Source: Aristolochia californica
Taxonomy: Eukaryota; Streptophyta; Magnoliopsida; Piperales; Aristolochiaceae
DNA length: 64,000 nt
Assembly: GCA_029961685.1 (NCBI GenBank)
Contig: JARWKL010000015.1
Coordinates: 18,474,801 to 18,538,800 of the forward strand
Direction of reading: 5' to 3'
The translations under genes and the position numbers were made by a program. This document shows, in pieces, positions 12,600 through 26,000 of this stretch. The notes under the pieces are model-generated. The model was not told the origin of the DNA and made no database searches. It saw only the letters and a list, made by a program, of their open reading frames with translations. Each line of letters begins with the position of its first letter. Position 1 is the first letter of the stretch.

Positions 12600-15500
12600 T
12601 GGAAATGCACAAATGCAAAGAGAGATAAATCTAAAAAGTCTATGTAATTTTTAGGGATTTTAAACTCTTTTATTTTTTATAAATTAGATTTCACAAACAT
12701 CGGAAAAAGGGGGGAGCATGGGATTTAACTGAGTGTTGACTCCTAATCCACAAGTCATTTCTTTCAAAAATATAACTCGTTACTTATGATCAATTACTTT
12801 ACAATAATCTATGATTGTTAGATCAACTTTTTTGAAATGGGCAAAAAATGGCTTATTTGGATCGGGTAAATATCCAACCGCATGTTCACTTGAGAATTTA
12901 ATGAGCATTTGTTGTTCTCCTTAAAAGTCTTGGATCCTAGGGTCATTCGCATCTTCAACATGTTTTATGCATGCATATCTATATTTAGAAGAAGTTAGGA
13001 TCAATTAGAAATCACTTTCATACAAAATTCCAAGCTATTAGAGGTTGTACTAGTGGAATTTCCCAAAATGGATAACAAAAACTTTGGTGTTCATTTGTAG
13101 TGTGGGGATAAATTTTTTTACTTAAATTTATTTTGTTTTAGATTTTTTGCATAAAAATCTCTAAAATTTTAATTTGGTTGCGATCTATTTGCCTTATTTT
13201 TTTTATTTTCGACAAAAAAGGCAGAGTGAAAACTTCAGTTTGGATTTTAAAACAAAACCTGACATCTAAAATGGAAATGCACAAATGCAAAGAGAGAAAA
13301 TTCCAAAAAGTCTCTGTAATTTTTAGGGATTGTAAGCTCTTTTAGTTTGTGATATATTAGGTTTCACAAACATCCAAAAAAGGGGGAGCAGGGGATTGTA
13401 CTGAGTGTTGAATCGTTATCCACAAGTCATTTAGTAGAAAAATATTGTTCGTTAGTCATGATCAATCACTTTTCAATGATCTATGATGGTTAGATCAACT
13501 TTTTGTAAATGGAAAAAAAAAGGGCATATTTTGGATGGGGTAAATATCCCGCTGCACGTTCACTTGAGAATTTAATTAGAATTTATTGTTCTCCTTAAAA
13601 TTATTTTATCCTTGGGTCATTTGCAGCGCACACATATTTCATGCATGCCTATCCAAATTTGAAACATGTTAGGAGCAATTATAAATCTCTTTCTTACAAA
13701 ATTCCTAGCAATTAAGGGTTGTACTAGTGGAATTTTCCTAACATGGATAACAAAAATTTTGTGTGCAATTTTGGTGTATGGATAAATTTTCTTTACTTAC
13801 ATTTATTATTGTTTTAGATTTTTTGCATATCTAAACTCTAAAATTTTTATTTTGTTGCGATCGATTTGCCTTATCTTTTTTAAATTAAGATAACAGTGGA
13901 GAGTGAAAACTCAAGTTTGGATTTTAAAAAAAAACATGACATCTAAAATGGAAATGCACTAATGTAGGGAGAGATAATTCCAAAAAGTGTCTGTAATTTT
14001 TAGGGATTGTAAACTCTTTTAGTTTTTTATAGATTAGTTTTTGCAAACATAGGAAAAAGAAGGCAACAGGTGTTTTACCTGAGTGTTGACACCTAACCCA
14101 CAAGTCATTTCGCATAAAAATATTGCTCGTTACTCATGATTAATCACTTTACAATGATCTATGTTTGTTAGATCAACTTTTGGTAAATTGGCAAAATAAT
14201 GGCTTGTTTGGATCGGGTACATATCCCACCGCACGTTCACTCAAGAATTTAATGAGCATTTGTTGTTCACCTCAAAATTCTTCGATCCATGGGTTATTTG
14301 CATCTTCAACATGTTTCTTACATGCATATCCATATTTAAAAATTGTTAGGATTGATTAGAAATCTCTTTCTTACAAAATTCAAGGCAATTAGGGGTTGTA
14401 CTAGTGGAATTTACCAAACATGGATAACAAAACTTTGGTGTTCATTCATAGTCTGTGGATAAATTTTCTTTACTTACATTTATTATTTTTTTAGATTTTT
14501 TGCATATAGAAAATCTAAAATTTTCATTTTTTTGTGATCTATTTGCCTTACCTTTTTTTATTTACGAGAAAAAAGGGAGAGTGAAAATTCAAGATTGGGC
14601 TTTCAAACAAAATCTGGCATCTAAAATGGAAATGCACAAATGATGTGAGAGATAATTCCAAAAAGTCCTCTTTTATTTTTTTACATATTAGATTCCAGAA
14701 ACTTCGGAAAAGGGGGGTACAGTGGATTTAACGAAGTGTAAACCCTTTACCCATAAGTCATTTCTTAAAAAAATATAGCTTGTTACTCATGATCAATGAC
14801 TTTACAAAGATCTATAAATGTTTGATCAACTTTTGGTAAATGGGTAAAAAAGGGCTTGTTTGGATCGGAAAAATTTTTCACCGCACATACACTTGAGAAT
14901 TAATGAGCATTTGTTGTTCTCCTTAAAATTCTTGGATCCCAGGGTAATTTGCATCTTCAACATGTTTCAAGCATGTATATCCATATTTAAACCATGTTAG
15001 GATCAATTAGAAATCTCTATTTTACAAAATTCCAGGCTATTAGGGGTTACAGAAGATGAATTTCCCAAACATGGATAACAAAACTTTGGTATTCATTTGT
15101 GGCTTGTGGATAAATTTTCTTTACTTATGTTTATTATTGTTTTAGATTTTTCGCTTACATAAACTCTAAAAATTTCATTTTGTTTTGATCTATTTGCCTT
15201 ATCTTTTTTCGTTTACAACAAAAAAGGGAGAGTGGAAACTCAAGTTTGGATTTTAAAACAAAACCTGGTATCTAAAATGGAAATGCAAAAATGCAAAGAG
15301 AGATAATTCCAAAAAGTCTCTGTAATTTGTGGGGAATGTAAACTCTTTTATTTTTTTAAAATTAGATTTCGTAAACATCAAAAAAAGGGGGAGTGGGGGA
15401 TTTAACTGAGTGTTGAATCCTAATCGACAAGTCATTTCTTTCCAAAATATATCTCGTTACTCATGATCAATCATTTTTCAATGATCTATGATTGTTAGAT

Positions 15501-18500
15501 TAACTTTTAGTAAATAGGCAAAAAATGGCTTGTTTGGATCAGGTAAATATCCCACCGCACATTCACTTGAGAATGTAATGAGCATTTGTTTTTTTCCTTA
15601 AAAGTCTTGGATCCTTGGGTCATTCTCATCTTCAACATTTTTTATGCATGCATATCCTTATTTAGACCAAGTTAGGATCTATTAGAAATCACTTTTTACA
15701 AAATTCCAAGCAATTAGGGGTTGTACTAGTGGAATTTCCCAAAGAAGGATAACAAAACTTTGGTGTTCATTTGAAGTGCAGGGATAAATTTTTTTAATAA
15801 TTTTTTTTTTTTTTTTTGCTTATAAAATCTCTAAAATTTTAATTTGGTTACAATCTATTTGCCTTATCTTTTTTTGTTTACAAGAAAAAAGGGAGAGTGA
15901 AAACTACAGTTTGGATTCTAAAACAAAACCTGGCATCTAAAATGGAAATGCACAAATGCAAAGAGAGATAATTCCAAAATGCCTCTGTAATTATTGGGGA
16001 TTGTAAGCTCTTTTATTTTTTTATATATTAGGTTTCACAAACATCAAAAATAGGGGGAGCAAGGGATTGAACTGAGTGTTGACTCCTTATCCACAAGTTA
16101 TTTCTTAGAAAAAATATTGTTCATTAGTCGTGATCAATCACTTTTCAATGATCTATGATTGTTAGATCAACTTTTTTGTAAATGGACAAAAAAGGGCATT
16201 TTTTGGATGGAGTAAATATCCCACCGCATGTTCACTTGAGAATTTAATTAGCATTTGTTGCTCTCCTTAAAATTCTTTTATCCTTGGGTCATTTGCATCA
16301 CACACATGTTTCATGCATGCCTATCCAAATTTGAAACATGTTAGGATCAATTAGAAATCTCTTTCTTACAAAATTCCTAGCTATTAGGGGTTGTACTAGT
16401 GGAATTTCCCTAACATGGATAACAAAACTTTTGTGTGCAATTTTGGTGTATGGATAAATTTTCTTTATTTACATTTATTATTGTTTTAGATTTTTTGCAT
16501 ATCTAAAATCTAAAATTTTCATTTTGTGGTGATCGATTTTCCTTCTCTTTTTTAATTTAAGATAAAAATGGAGAGTGAAAACTCCAGTTTGGATTTTAAA
16601 ACAAAATATGACATCTAAAATGGAAATGCACAAATGTAGGGAGAGATAATTCCAAAAAGTATTTCTAATTTTTAGGGATCGTAAACTCTTTTAGTTTTTT
16701 ATATATTAGTTTTTGCAAATATCGGAAAAAGAGGGCAGCAGGGGTTTTAACTGAGTGTTGACACCTAACCCACAAGTCATTTCTCATAAAAATATAGCTC
16801 GTTACTCATGATCAATTACTTTACAGTTATCTATGTTTGTTACATCAACTTTTGGTAAATTGGCAAAAAAATGGCTTGTTTGGATCGGGTTAATATCCCA
16901 CCACACGTTCACTGGAGAATTTAATGAGCATTTGTTGTTCACCTCAAAATTCTTCGATCCATGGGTCATTTGCATCTTCAACATATTTCTTACATGCTTA
17001 TCCATATTTAAAACTTTTTAGGATTGATTAGAAATCTCTTTTTTAAAAAATTCAAGGCTATTAAGGGTTGTACTTGTGGAATTTCCCAAACATGGATAAC
17101 AAAACTTTGGTGTTCATTTGTAGTCTGTGGATAAATTTTCTTTACTTACATTTATTATTATTTTTTATTTTTTGCATACATAAAATCTAAAATTTTCATT
17201 TTGTTGTGATCTATTTGCCTTACCTTGTTTTTGTTTACGTGAAAAAAGGGAGAGTGAAAACTCAAGTTTGTGCTTTCAAAACAAATCTGGCATCTAAAAT
17301 GGAAATTCACAAATGATGTGAGAGATAATTCCAAAAAGTCCTCTTTTAGTTTTTTATATGTTAGATTCCGGAAACATCAAAAAAAGGGGGGAGCAGTGGG
17401 TTTAATGGAGTGTTCACCCTTTACCCAAAAGTCATTTCTTAAAAAAATATAGCTTGTTACTCATGATCAATGACTTTACAAAGATCTATGATTGTTTGAT
17501 CAACTTTTGGTAAATGGGTAAAAAAGGGCTTGTTTTGATCGGGAAAATTTCCCACCGCACGTACACTTGAGAATTTAATGAGCATTTATTCTTCTCCTTA
17601 CAAGAGTTGGATCCTAGGGTAATTTGCATCTTCAACATGTATCATGCATGTATATCCATATTTAAACCATGTTAGGATCAATTAGAAATCTCTATTTTAC
17701 AAAATTCCAAGCTATTAGGGGTTATACAAGATGAATTTCCCAAACATGGATAACAAAACTTTGGTGTTCATTTGTGGTTTGTGGATAAATTTTCTTTACT
17801 TACGTTTATTATTGTTTTAGATTTTTTGCTTACATAAACTCTAAAATTTTCATTTTGTTTTGATCTATTTGTCTTATCTTTTTTTGTTTACGAGAAAAAA
17901 GGGAGAGTGGAAACTCAAGTTTGGATTTTAAAACAATACTTGGTATCTAAAATTGAAATGCACAAATGCAAAGAGAGATAATTCCAAAAAGTCACTGTAA
18001 TTTGTAGGGATTGTGAACTTTTTTATTTTTTGTAAATTAGATTTCTCAAACATCGAAAAAAGGGGGGAGCGGGGGATTTAACCGAGTGTGGACTCCTAAT
18101 TCACAAGTCATTTCTTTCCAAAATATATTTCGTTACACTTGATCAATCACTTTACAATGATCTATGATTGTTAGATCAACTTTTTGTAAATAGGCAAAAA
18201 ATGGCTTGTTTGGATCGGGTAACTATCCCACCGCACGTTCACTTGAGAATTTAATGAGCATTTGTTGTTCTCCTTAAAAGTATTGGATCCTTGGGTCATT
18301 CTAATCTTCAACATGTTTTATACATGCATATCCATATTTAAAACAAGTTAGGATCAATTAGAAATCAATTTTTAAAAAATTTCAAGCAATTAGGGGTTGT
18401 ACTAGTGGAATTACCCAAAGAAGGATAACAAAACTTTGGTGTTCATTTGTAGTGTGGGGATAAATTTTTTTACTTAAATTTATTTTGTTTTATATTTTTT

Positions 18501-21500
18501 GCATACAAAAACTCTACAATTTTAATTTGGTTGCAATCAATTTTCCTTATCATTTTTTGTTCACAAGAAAAAAGGGAGTGTGAAAACTACAGTTTGGATT
18601 TTAAAACAAAACCTGGCATCTAAAATGGAAATGCACAAATTCAAAGAGAGATAATTCCAGAAAGTCTCTGTAATTTTTGGGGATTGTAAGCTCCTTTAGT
18701 TTTTTATATATTAGGTTTCACAAATATCAAAAAAAGGGGGAGCAAGGGATTGAACTGAGTATTGACTCCTTATCCACAAGTTATTTCTTAGAAAAAATAT
18801 TGTTCGTTAGTCATGATCAATCACTTTTCAATGATCTATGATTGTTAAATCAACTTTTTGTAAATGGGCAAAACAGGGCAAGTTTGGATGGGATAAATAT
18901 CCCACCGCATGTTCACTGAAGAATTTAAGGAGCTTTTCTATTTCATCTTAAAAGTCTTGGATCCATGGGTCATTTGCATCACACACATGTTTCATGCATG
19001 CCTATACAAATTTGAAACATGTTAGGATCAATTAGAAATCTATTTCTTACAAAATTCCTAGCTATTAAGGGTTGTACTAGTGAAATTTCCCTAACAAGGA
19101 TAACAAAACTTTTGTGTGCAATTTTGGTGTATGGATAAATTTCTATATTTACATTTATTATTGTTTTAGATTTTTTGCATATCTAAACTCTAAAATTTTC
19201 ATTTTGTTGCGATCGATTTTCCTTCTCTTTTTTAATTTAAGATAAAAATGGAGAGCGAAAACTCAAGTTTAGATTTTAAAACAAAAGATGGCATCTAAAA
19301 TGAAAATGCACAAATGTAGGGAGAGATAATTCCAAAAAGTGTTTGTAATTTTTAGGGATTGTAAACTCTTTTATTTTTTTATATATTAGTTTTTGCAAAC
19401 ATTTGAAAAAGAGGGCAACAGAGGTTTTACCTGAGTGTTGACACCTAACCTACAAGTCATTTCTCATAAAAATATAGCTCGTTCCTCTTGATCAATCACT
19501 TTACAATGATCTATGTTTGTTAGATCAACTTTTGGTAAATTGGCAAAAAATGGCTTGTTTGGATCGGGTAAATATCCCATCGCACGTTCACTCGAGAATT
19601 TAATGAGCATTTGTTATTCACCTCAAAAGTCTTCGATCCATGGGTCATTTGCATCTTCAAAATGTTTCTTACATGCATATCCATATTTAAAACTTGTTAG
19701 GATTGATTAGAAATCTCTTACTTACAAAATTCAAGGCTATTAAGGGTTGTACTAGTGAATTTCCTAAACATGGATAACAAAACTTTGGTGTTCATTTGTA
19801 GTCTGTGGATAAATTTTCTTTACTTAAATTTATTATTGTTCTAGATTTTTTGCCTACATAAAATCTAAAATTTTCATTTTGTTGTGATCTATTTGTCTTA
19901 CCTTTTTTTGTTTACGAGAAAAAAGGGAGAGTGAAAACTCAAGTTTGGGCCTTCAAAAAAAATCTGGCATCTAAAATGGAAACGCAAAAATGATGTGAGA
20001 GATAATTCCAAAAAGTCCTCTTTTAGTTTTTTATATATTAGATTCCGAAAACATCAGAAAAAAGGGGGAGCAATGGATTTAACGGAGTGTTCACCCTTTA
20101 CCCATAAGTCATTTCTTAAAAAAATATAGCTTGTTACTCATGATCAATGACTTTACAAAGATCTATGATTGTTAGATCAACTTTTGGTAAATGGGTCAAA
20201 AAGGGCTTGTTTGGATCGGGAAAATTTCCCACCGCACGTACACTTGAGAATTTAATGAGCATTTGTTGTTCTCCTTAATAGTCTTGGATCCTAGGGTAAT
20301 TTGCATCTTCAAGTTGTTTCATGCATGTGTATCCATATTTAAACCATGTTAGGATCAATAAGAAATCTCTATTTTAAAAATTCCAAGCTATTAGGGGTTA
20401 TACAAGATGAATTTCCCAAACATGGATAACAAAACTTTGGTGTTCATTTGTAGTTTGTGGATAAATTTTCTTTACTTACATTTATTATTGTTTTAGATTT
20501 TTTGCTTACATAAAATCTAAAATTTTCATTTTGTTTTTATCTATTTGTCTTATCCTTTTTCGTTTACGGGATAAAAGGGAGAGCCGAAACTCAAGTTTGG
20601 ATTTTAAAACAAAACCTGGTATCTAAAATGGAAATGCACAAATGCAGAGAGAGATAATTCCAAAAAGTTTCTATAATTTGTAGGGATTGTAAACTCTTTT
20701 ATTTTTTGTAAATTAGATTTCACAAACATCGGAAAAAGGGGGGAGTGGGGGATTTAATTGAGTGTTGACTCCTAATCCTCAAGTCATTTCTTTCCAAAAT
20801 ATATCTCATTACTCATGATCAATGATCTATCATTGTTAGATCAACATTTTGTAAAAAGGCAAAAAATAGCTTGTTTGAATCGGGTAAATATCCCACCGCA
20901 CGTTCAGTTGAGAATTTAATGAGCATTTGGTGTTCTCCTTAAAAGTCTTGGATCCTTGAGTCATTCTCATCTTCAACATGTTATGCTTGCATATTCGTAT
21001 GTAGAACAAGTTAAGACCAATTAGAAATCACTTTTTACAAAATTCCAAGCTATTAGGGGTTGTACTAGTGAAATTTCCCAAAGATGGATAAAAAAACTTT
21101 TGTGTTCATTTGTAGTGTGGTGATAAATTTTTTTACTTAAATTTATTTTGTTTTTTTTTTTTTTTTTGCATACAAAAACTCTAAAATTTTAATTTGGTTG
21201 CAATCTATTTCCCTTATCTTTTTTTGTTTACAAGAAAAAAGGGAGAGTGTGAAAACTACAATTTGGATTTTAAAAGAAAACCAGGCATCTAAAATGGAAA
21301 TGCACAAATGCAAAGAGAGATAATTCCAAAATGTCTCTATAATTTTTGGGGATTGTAAGCTCTTTTAGTTTTTTATATATTAGGTTTCACAAACATCGAA
21401 AAAAGGGGGAGCAAGGGATTGAACTGAGTGTAGACTCCTTATACACAAGTCATTTCTTAGAAAAAATATTGTTCGTTAGTCATGATCAATCACTTGTCAA

Positions 21501-24500
21501 TGAACTATGATTGTTAGATCAACTTTTTGTAAATGGGCAAAAAAGGGCATATTTTGGATGGGGTAAATATCTCGTCGCACGTTCACTTGAGAATTTAATT
21601 AGCATTTGTTTCTCTCCTTAAAAGTCTTTTATCCTTGGGTCATTTGCATCACACACATGTTTCATGCATGCCTATCCAAATTTCAAACATGTTAGGATCA
21701 ATTAGAAATCTCTTTCTTACAAAATTCCTAGCTTTTAAGGGTTGTACAAGTGGAATTTCCCTAACATGGATAACAAAACTTTTGTGTGCAATTTTGGTGT
21801 GTGGATAAATTTTCTTTACTTAAACTTATTATTGTTTTAGATTTTTCGCATATCTCAACTCTAAAATTTTCATTTTTTTTGCGATCAATTTTGCTTATCT
21901 TTTTTAATTTAAGATAAAAATGGAGAGTGAAAACTCATGTTTGGATTTTAAACAAAACATGGCATCTAAAATGGAAATACACAAAAGTACGGAGAGATAA
22001 TTCCAAAAAGTGTCAGTAATTTTTAGGGATTGTAAACTCTGTTAGTTTTTTATATATTAGATTTTGCAAACATCGGAAAAAGAGGGCAGCAAGGGTTTTA
22101 CCTAAATGTTGACACCTAACCCACAAGTCATTTCTCATAAAAATATTGCTCGTTACTCATTGTCAATCACTTTACAATGATCTATGTTTGTTAGATAAAC
22201 TTTTGGTAAATTGGTAAAAAAAATGGCTTGTTTGGATAGGGTAAATATCCCACAGCACGTTCACTCGAGAATTTAATGAGCATTTGTTGTTCACCTAAAA
22301 AGTCTTCGATCATTGGGTCATTTGCATCTTCAACATGTTTCTTGCATGCATATCCATAATTAAAACTTGTTAGGATTGATTAGAAATCTCTTTCTTACAA
22401 AATCCAAGGCTATTAGGGGTTAAACTAGTGGAATTTTCCGAACATGGATAACAAAACTTTGGTGTTCATTTGAAGTCTGTGAATAAATTATTTTTACTTA
22501 AATTTATAATTGTTTTAGATTTTTTGCATACATAAACTCTTAAATTTTCATTTTGTTGTGATCTATTTGCATTACCTATTTTTGTTTACGAGAAAAAAGG
22601 CAGAGTGAAAACTCAAGTTTGGGCTTTCAAAAAAAATCTGGCATCTAAAATGGAAATGCACAAATGATGTGAGAGATAATTCCAAAAAGTCATCTTTTAG
22701 TTTTTTATATATTAGATTCCGAAAACATCGGGAAAAGGGGGAAGCAGTGGATTTAACAAAGTGTTTACCGCTAACCCATAAGTCAATTCTTGAAAAAATA
22801 TAGCTCATTACACATGATCAATGACTTTACAAAGATCTATGATTGTTAAATCAACTTTAAGTAAATGATAAAAAAAATGGCCTATTTGGATCGGGAAAAT
22901 TTCCCACCGCACATACACTTGAGAATTTAATGAGCATTTTTTTTTCTCCTTAAAAGTCTCGGATCCTAGGGTAATTTGCAGCTTCAACATGTTTTCTGCA
23001 TGTATATCCATATTTATACCATGTTAGGATCAATTAGAAATCTCTATTTTACAAAATTCCAAGCTATTAGGGTTTATACAAGATGAATTTCCCAAACATG
23101 GATAACAAAACTTTGGTGTTCATTTGTGGTGTGTGGATAAATTTTCCTTACTTACATTTATTATTGTTTTAGATTTTTGGCTTACTTAAATTCTAAAATT
23201 TTCATTTTGCTTTGATCTATTTGCCTTATCTTTTTTTGTTTATGAGAAAAAAAGGGAGACTGGAAACTCAAGTTCGTATTTTAAAACAAAACCTGGTATC
23301 TAAAATAGAAATGCACAAATGCAGAGAGAGATAATTCCAAAAAGTCTCTGTAATTTTTAGGGATTGTAAACTCTTTTATTTTTTGTAAATTAGATTTCGC
23401 AAACATCTTAAAAAGGGGGGAGCGGGGATTTAACTGAGTGTTGACTCCTAATCCTGAGGTCATTTATTTCCAAAATATATCTTGTTACTCATGATCAATC
23501 ACTTTACAATGATCTATGATTGTTAGATCAACTTTTTGTAAATAGGCAAAAAATTGTTTGTTTGGATCGGGTAAATATCCTACTGCACGTTCAATGGAGA
23601 ATTTAATGAGCATTTATTGTTCTCCTCAAAAGTCTTGGATCCTTGGGTCATTCTCATCTTCAACATGTTTTATGCATGCATATCCGTATTTAGAACAAGT
23701 TAGGATCAATTAGAAATCACTTTCTTACAAAATTCAGAACTATTTGGGGTTGTACTAGTGGTATTTCCCAAATATGGATAACAAAACTTTGGTGTTCATA
23801 TTTAGTGAGGGGATAAATTTTCTTTCCTTAAATGTATTATTGTTTTAGATTTTTTTCATACAAAAACTCTAAAATTTTAATTTTTTTGCAATCTATTTGC
23901 CTTATCATTTGTTTTTAAGAGAAAAAATGGAGAGTGAAAACTCCAGTTTGGATCTTAAAACAAAACCTGACATCTAAAATGGAAATGCACAAATTTTGGG
24001 AAAGATAATTCCAAAAAGTCTCAGAAATTTTTAGGGATTGTAAGCACTTTTAGTTTTTTTATATATTAGGTTTCACAAACATCGAAAAAATGGGGGAGCG
24101 GGGGATTGAACTGAGTGTTGACACCTAATCCTCAAGTCATTTCCTAGAAAAATATTGTTCGTTACTCATGATCAATCACTTTTCAATGATCTATGATTGT
24201 TAGATCAACTTTTTGTAAATGCGCTAAAAAGGGCATGTTTTGGATGGGGTAAATATCCCACCACACGTTCACTTGAGAATTTAATTAGCATTTTTGGTTC
24301 TCCTTAAATATCTTTTATCCTTGGATCATTTGCATCACACACATGTTTCATGCATGCATATGCAAATTTGAAACATGTTAGGATCAATTAGAAATCTTTT
24401 TCTTACAAAATTCCTAGCTATTAAGGGTTGTACTAGTGGAATTTCTCTAACATTGATAACAAAACTTGTGTGTTCAATTGTGGTGTGTGGAAAAATTTTC

Positions 24501-26000
24501 TTTACTTACATTTATTATTGTCTTAGATTTTTTGCATATCTAAATTCTAAAATTTTCATTTTGTCGCGATCTATTTGCCTTATCTTTTTAATTTAAGATA
24601 AAAATGGAGAGTGACAACTCAAGTTTGGATTTTAAAACAAAACCTGGCATCTAAAATGAAAATGCGCAAATGCAGCGAGAGATAATTATAAAAAGTGTCT
24701 GTAATTTTTAGGGACTGTAAACTCTTTTAGTTTTTTATATATTAGATTTCGCAAACATCGAAAAAAGAGAGTAGCATGAGATTTAACTGAGTGTTGACAC
24801 CTAACCCAAAAGTCATTTCTCATAAAAATATAGTTCGTTACTCATGATCAATCACTTTACAATGATCTATGTTTGTTAGATCAACTTTTGGTAAATTTGC
24901 AAAAACAATGGCTTGTTTGGATCGGGTAAATATCCCACCGCACGTTCACTTGAGAATTTAATGAGCATTTATTGTTCACCTAAAAAGTCTTCGATCCCTT
25001 GGTCATTTGCATCTTCAATATGTTTCTTGCATGCATATCCATATTTAAAACATGTTAGCATTGATTAGAAATCTCTTTCTTTCAAAATTCCATACTATTA
25101 GGGGTTGTACTAGAGGTATTTCCCAACATGGATACCAAAACTTTGGTGTTCGTTTGTGGTCTTTGGATAAATTTTCTTTACTCACATTGCATACATAAAC
25201 TCTAAAATTTTTATTTTGTTGCGATCTATTTCCCTTATCTTTTTTTGTTTACGAGAAAAATGGGAGAGTGAAAACTCAACTTTGGATTTTCAAACCAAAT
25301 CTGGCGTCTAAAATGGAAATGCACAAATGTAGTGAGAGATAATTCCAAAAAGTCATCTTTTAGTTTTTTCTATATTAGATTTTGGAAACATTCGAAAAGG
25401 GGGGAGCAGTGGATTTAACGGAGTGTTCACCCCTAACCCATAAGTCATTTCTTAAAAACATATAGTGCGTTACTCATGAACAATGATCTATGATTGTTAG
25501 ATCAACTTTTGGCAAATGGGTAAAAAATGGCTTGTTTGGATAGGGAAATTTTCCCACCGCACATACACTTGAGAATTTAATGAGCATTTTTTGTTCTCCT
25601 TAAAAGTCTAGGATCCTAGGATAATTTGCATCTTCATCATGTTTCATGGATGTATAACCATATTTAAAACATGTTAGGATCAGTTAGAAATTTCTATTTT
25701 AAAAAATTCGGGGTTGTACTTGTGAAATTTCCAAAACATGGATAACAAAACTTTGTTGTTCATTTGTAGTGTGTGGATAAATTTTCATTACTTAAATTTA
25801 TTATTGTTTTAGATTTTTTGCATACATAATCTCTAAAATTTTCATTTTGTTTTGATCTATTTGCTTAATCTTTTTTTGTTTACGAGAAAAAAGGGAGAGT
25901 GGAAACTATAGTTTGGATTTTAAACTAAACCTGGCATCTAAAATGTAAAAGCAAAAATGCAGAGAGAGATAATTCCTAAAAGTCTTTGTAATTTTTAGGG
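12600..26000. repeat. 4-mer higher-order repeat block (B-C-D-E), five copies
   Basis: Five consecutive units read B C D E, with B anchors at 12932, 15609, 18285, 20950 and 23637, giving periods of 2677, 2676, 2665 and 2687 bp. All five copies share a deletion of about 23 bp between the D and E anchors, where 'agtctctgtaatttttaggg...' is shortened to 'agtcctctttta' or 'agtcatctttta' (near 14,665, 17,338, 20,015, 22,688 and 25,355). The D-to-E spacing is 651-654 bp in four copies instead of ~675 bp; the fifth is 619 bp because of an extra deletion near 25,185. The shared deletion shows that the block spread from one founder 4-mer. Block borders are approximate because monomer phase is arbitrary. 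Confidence 0.82.
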
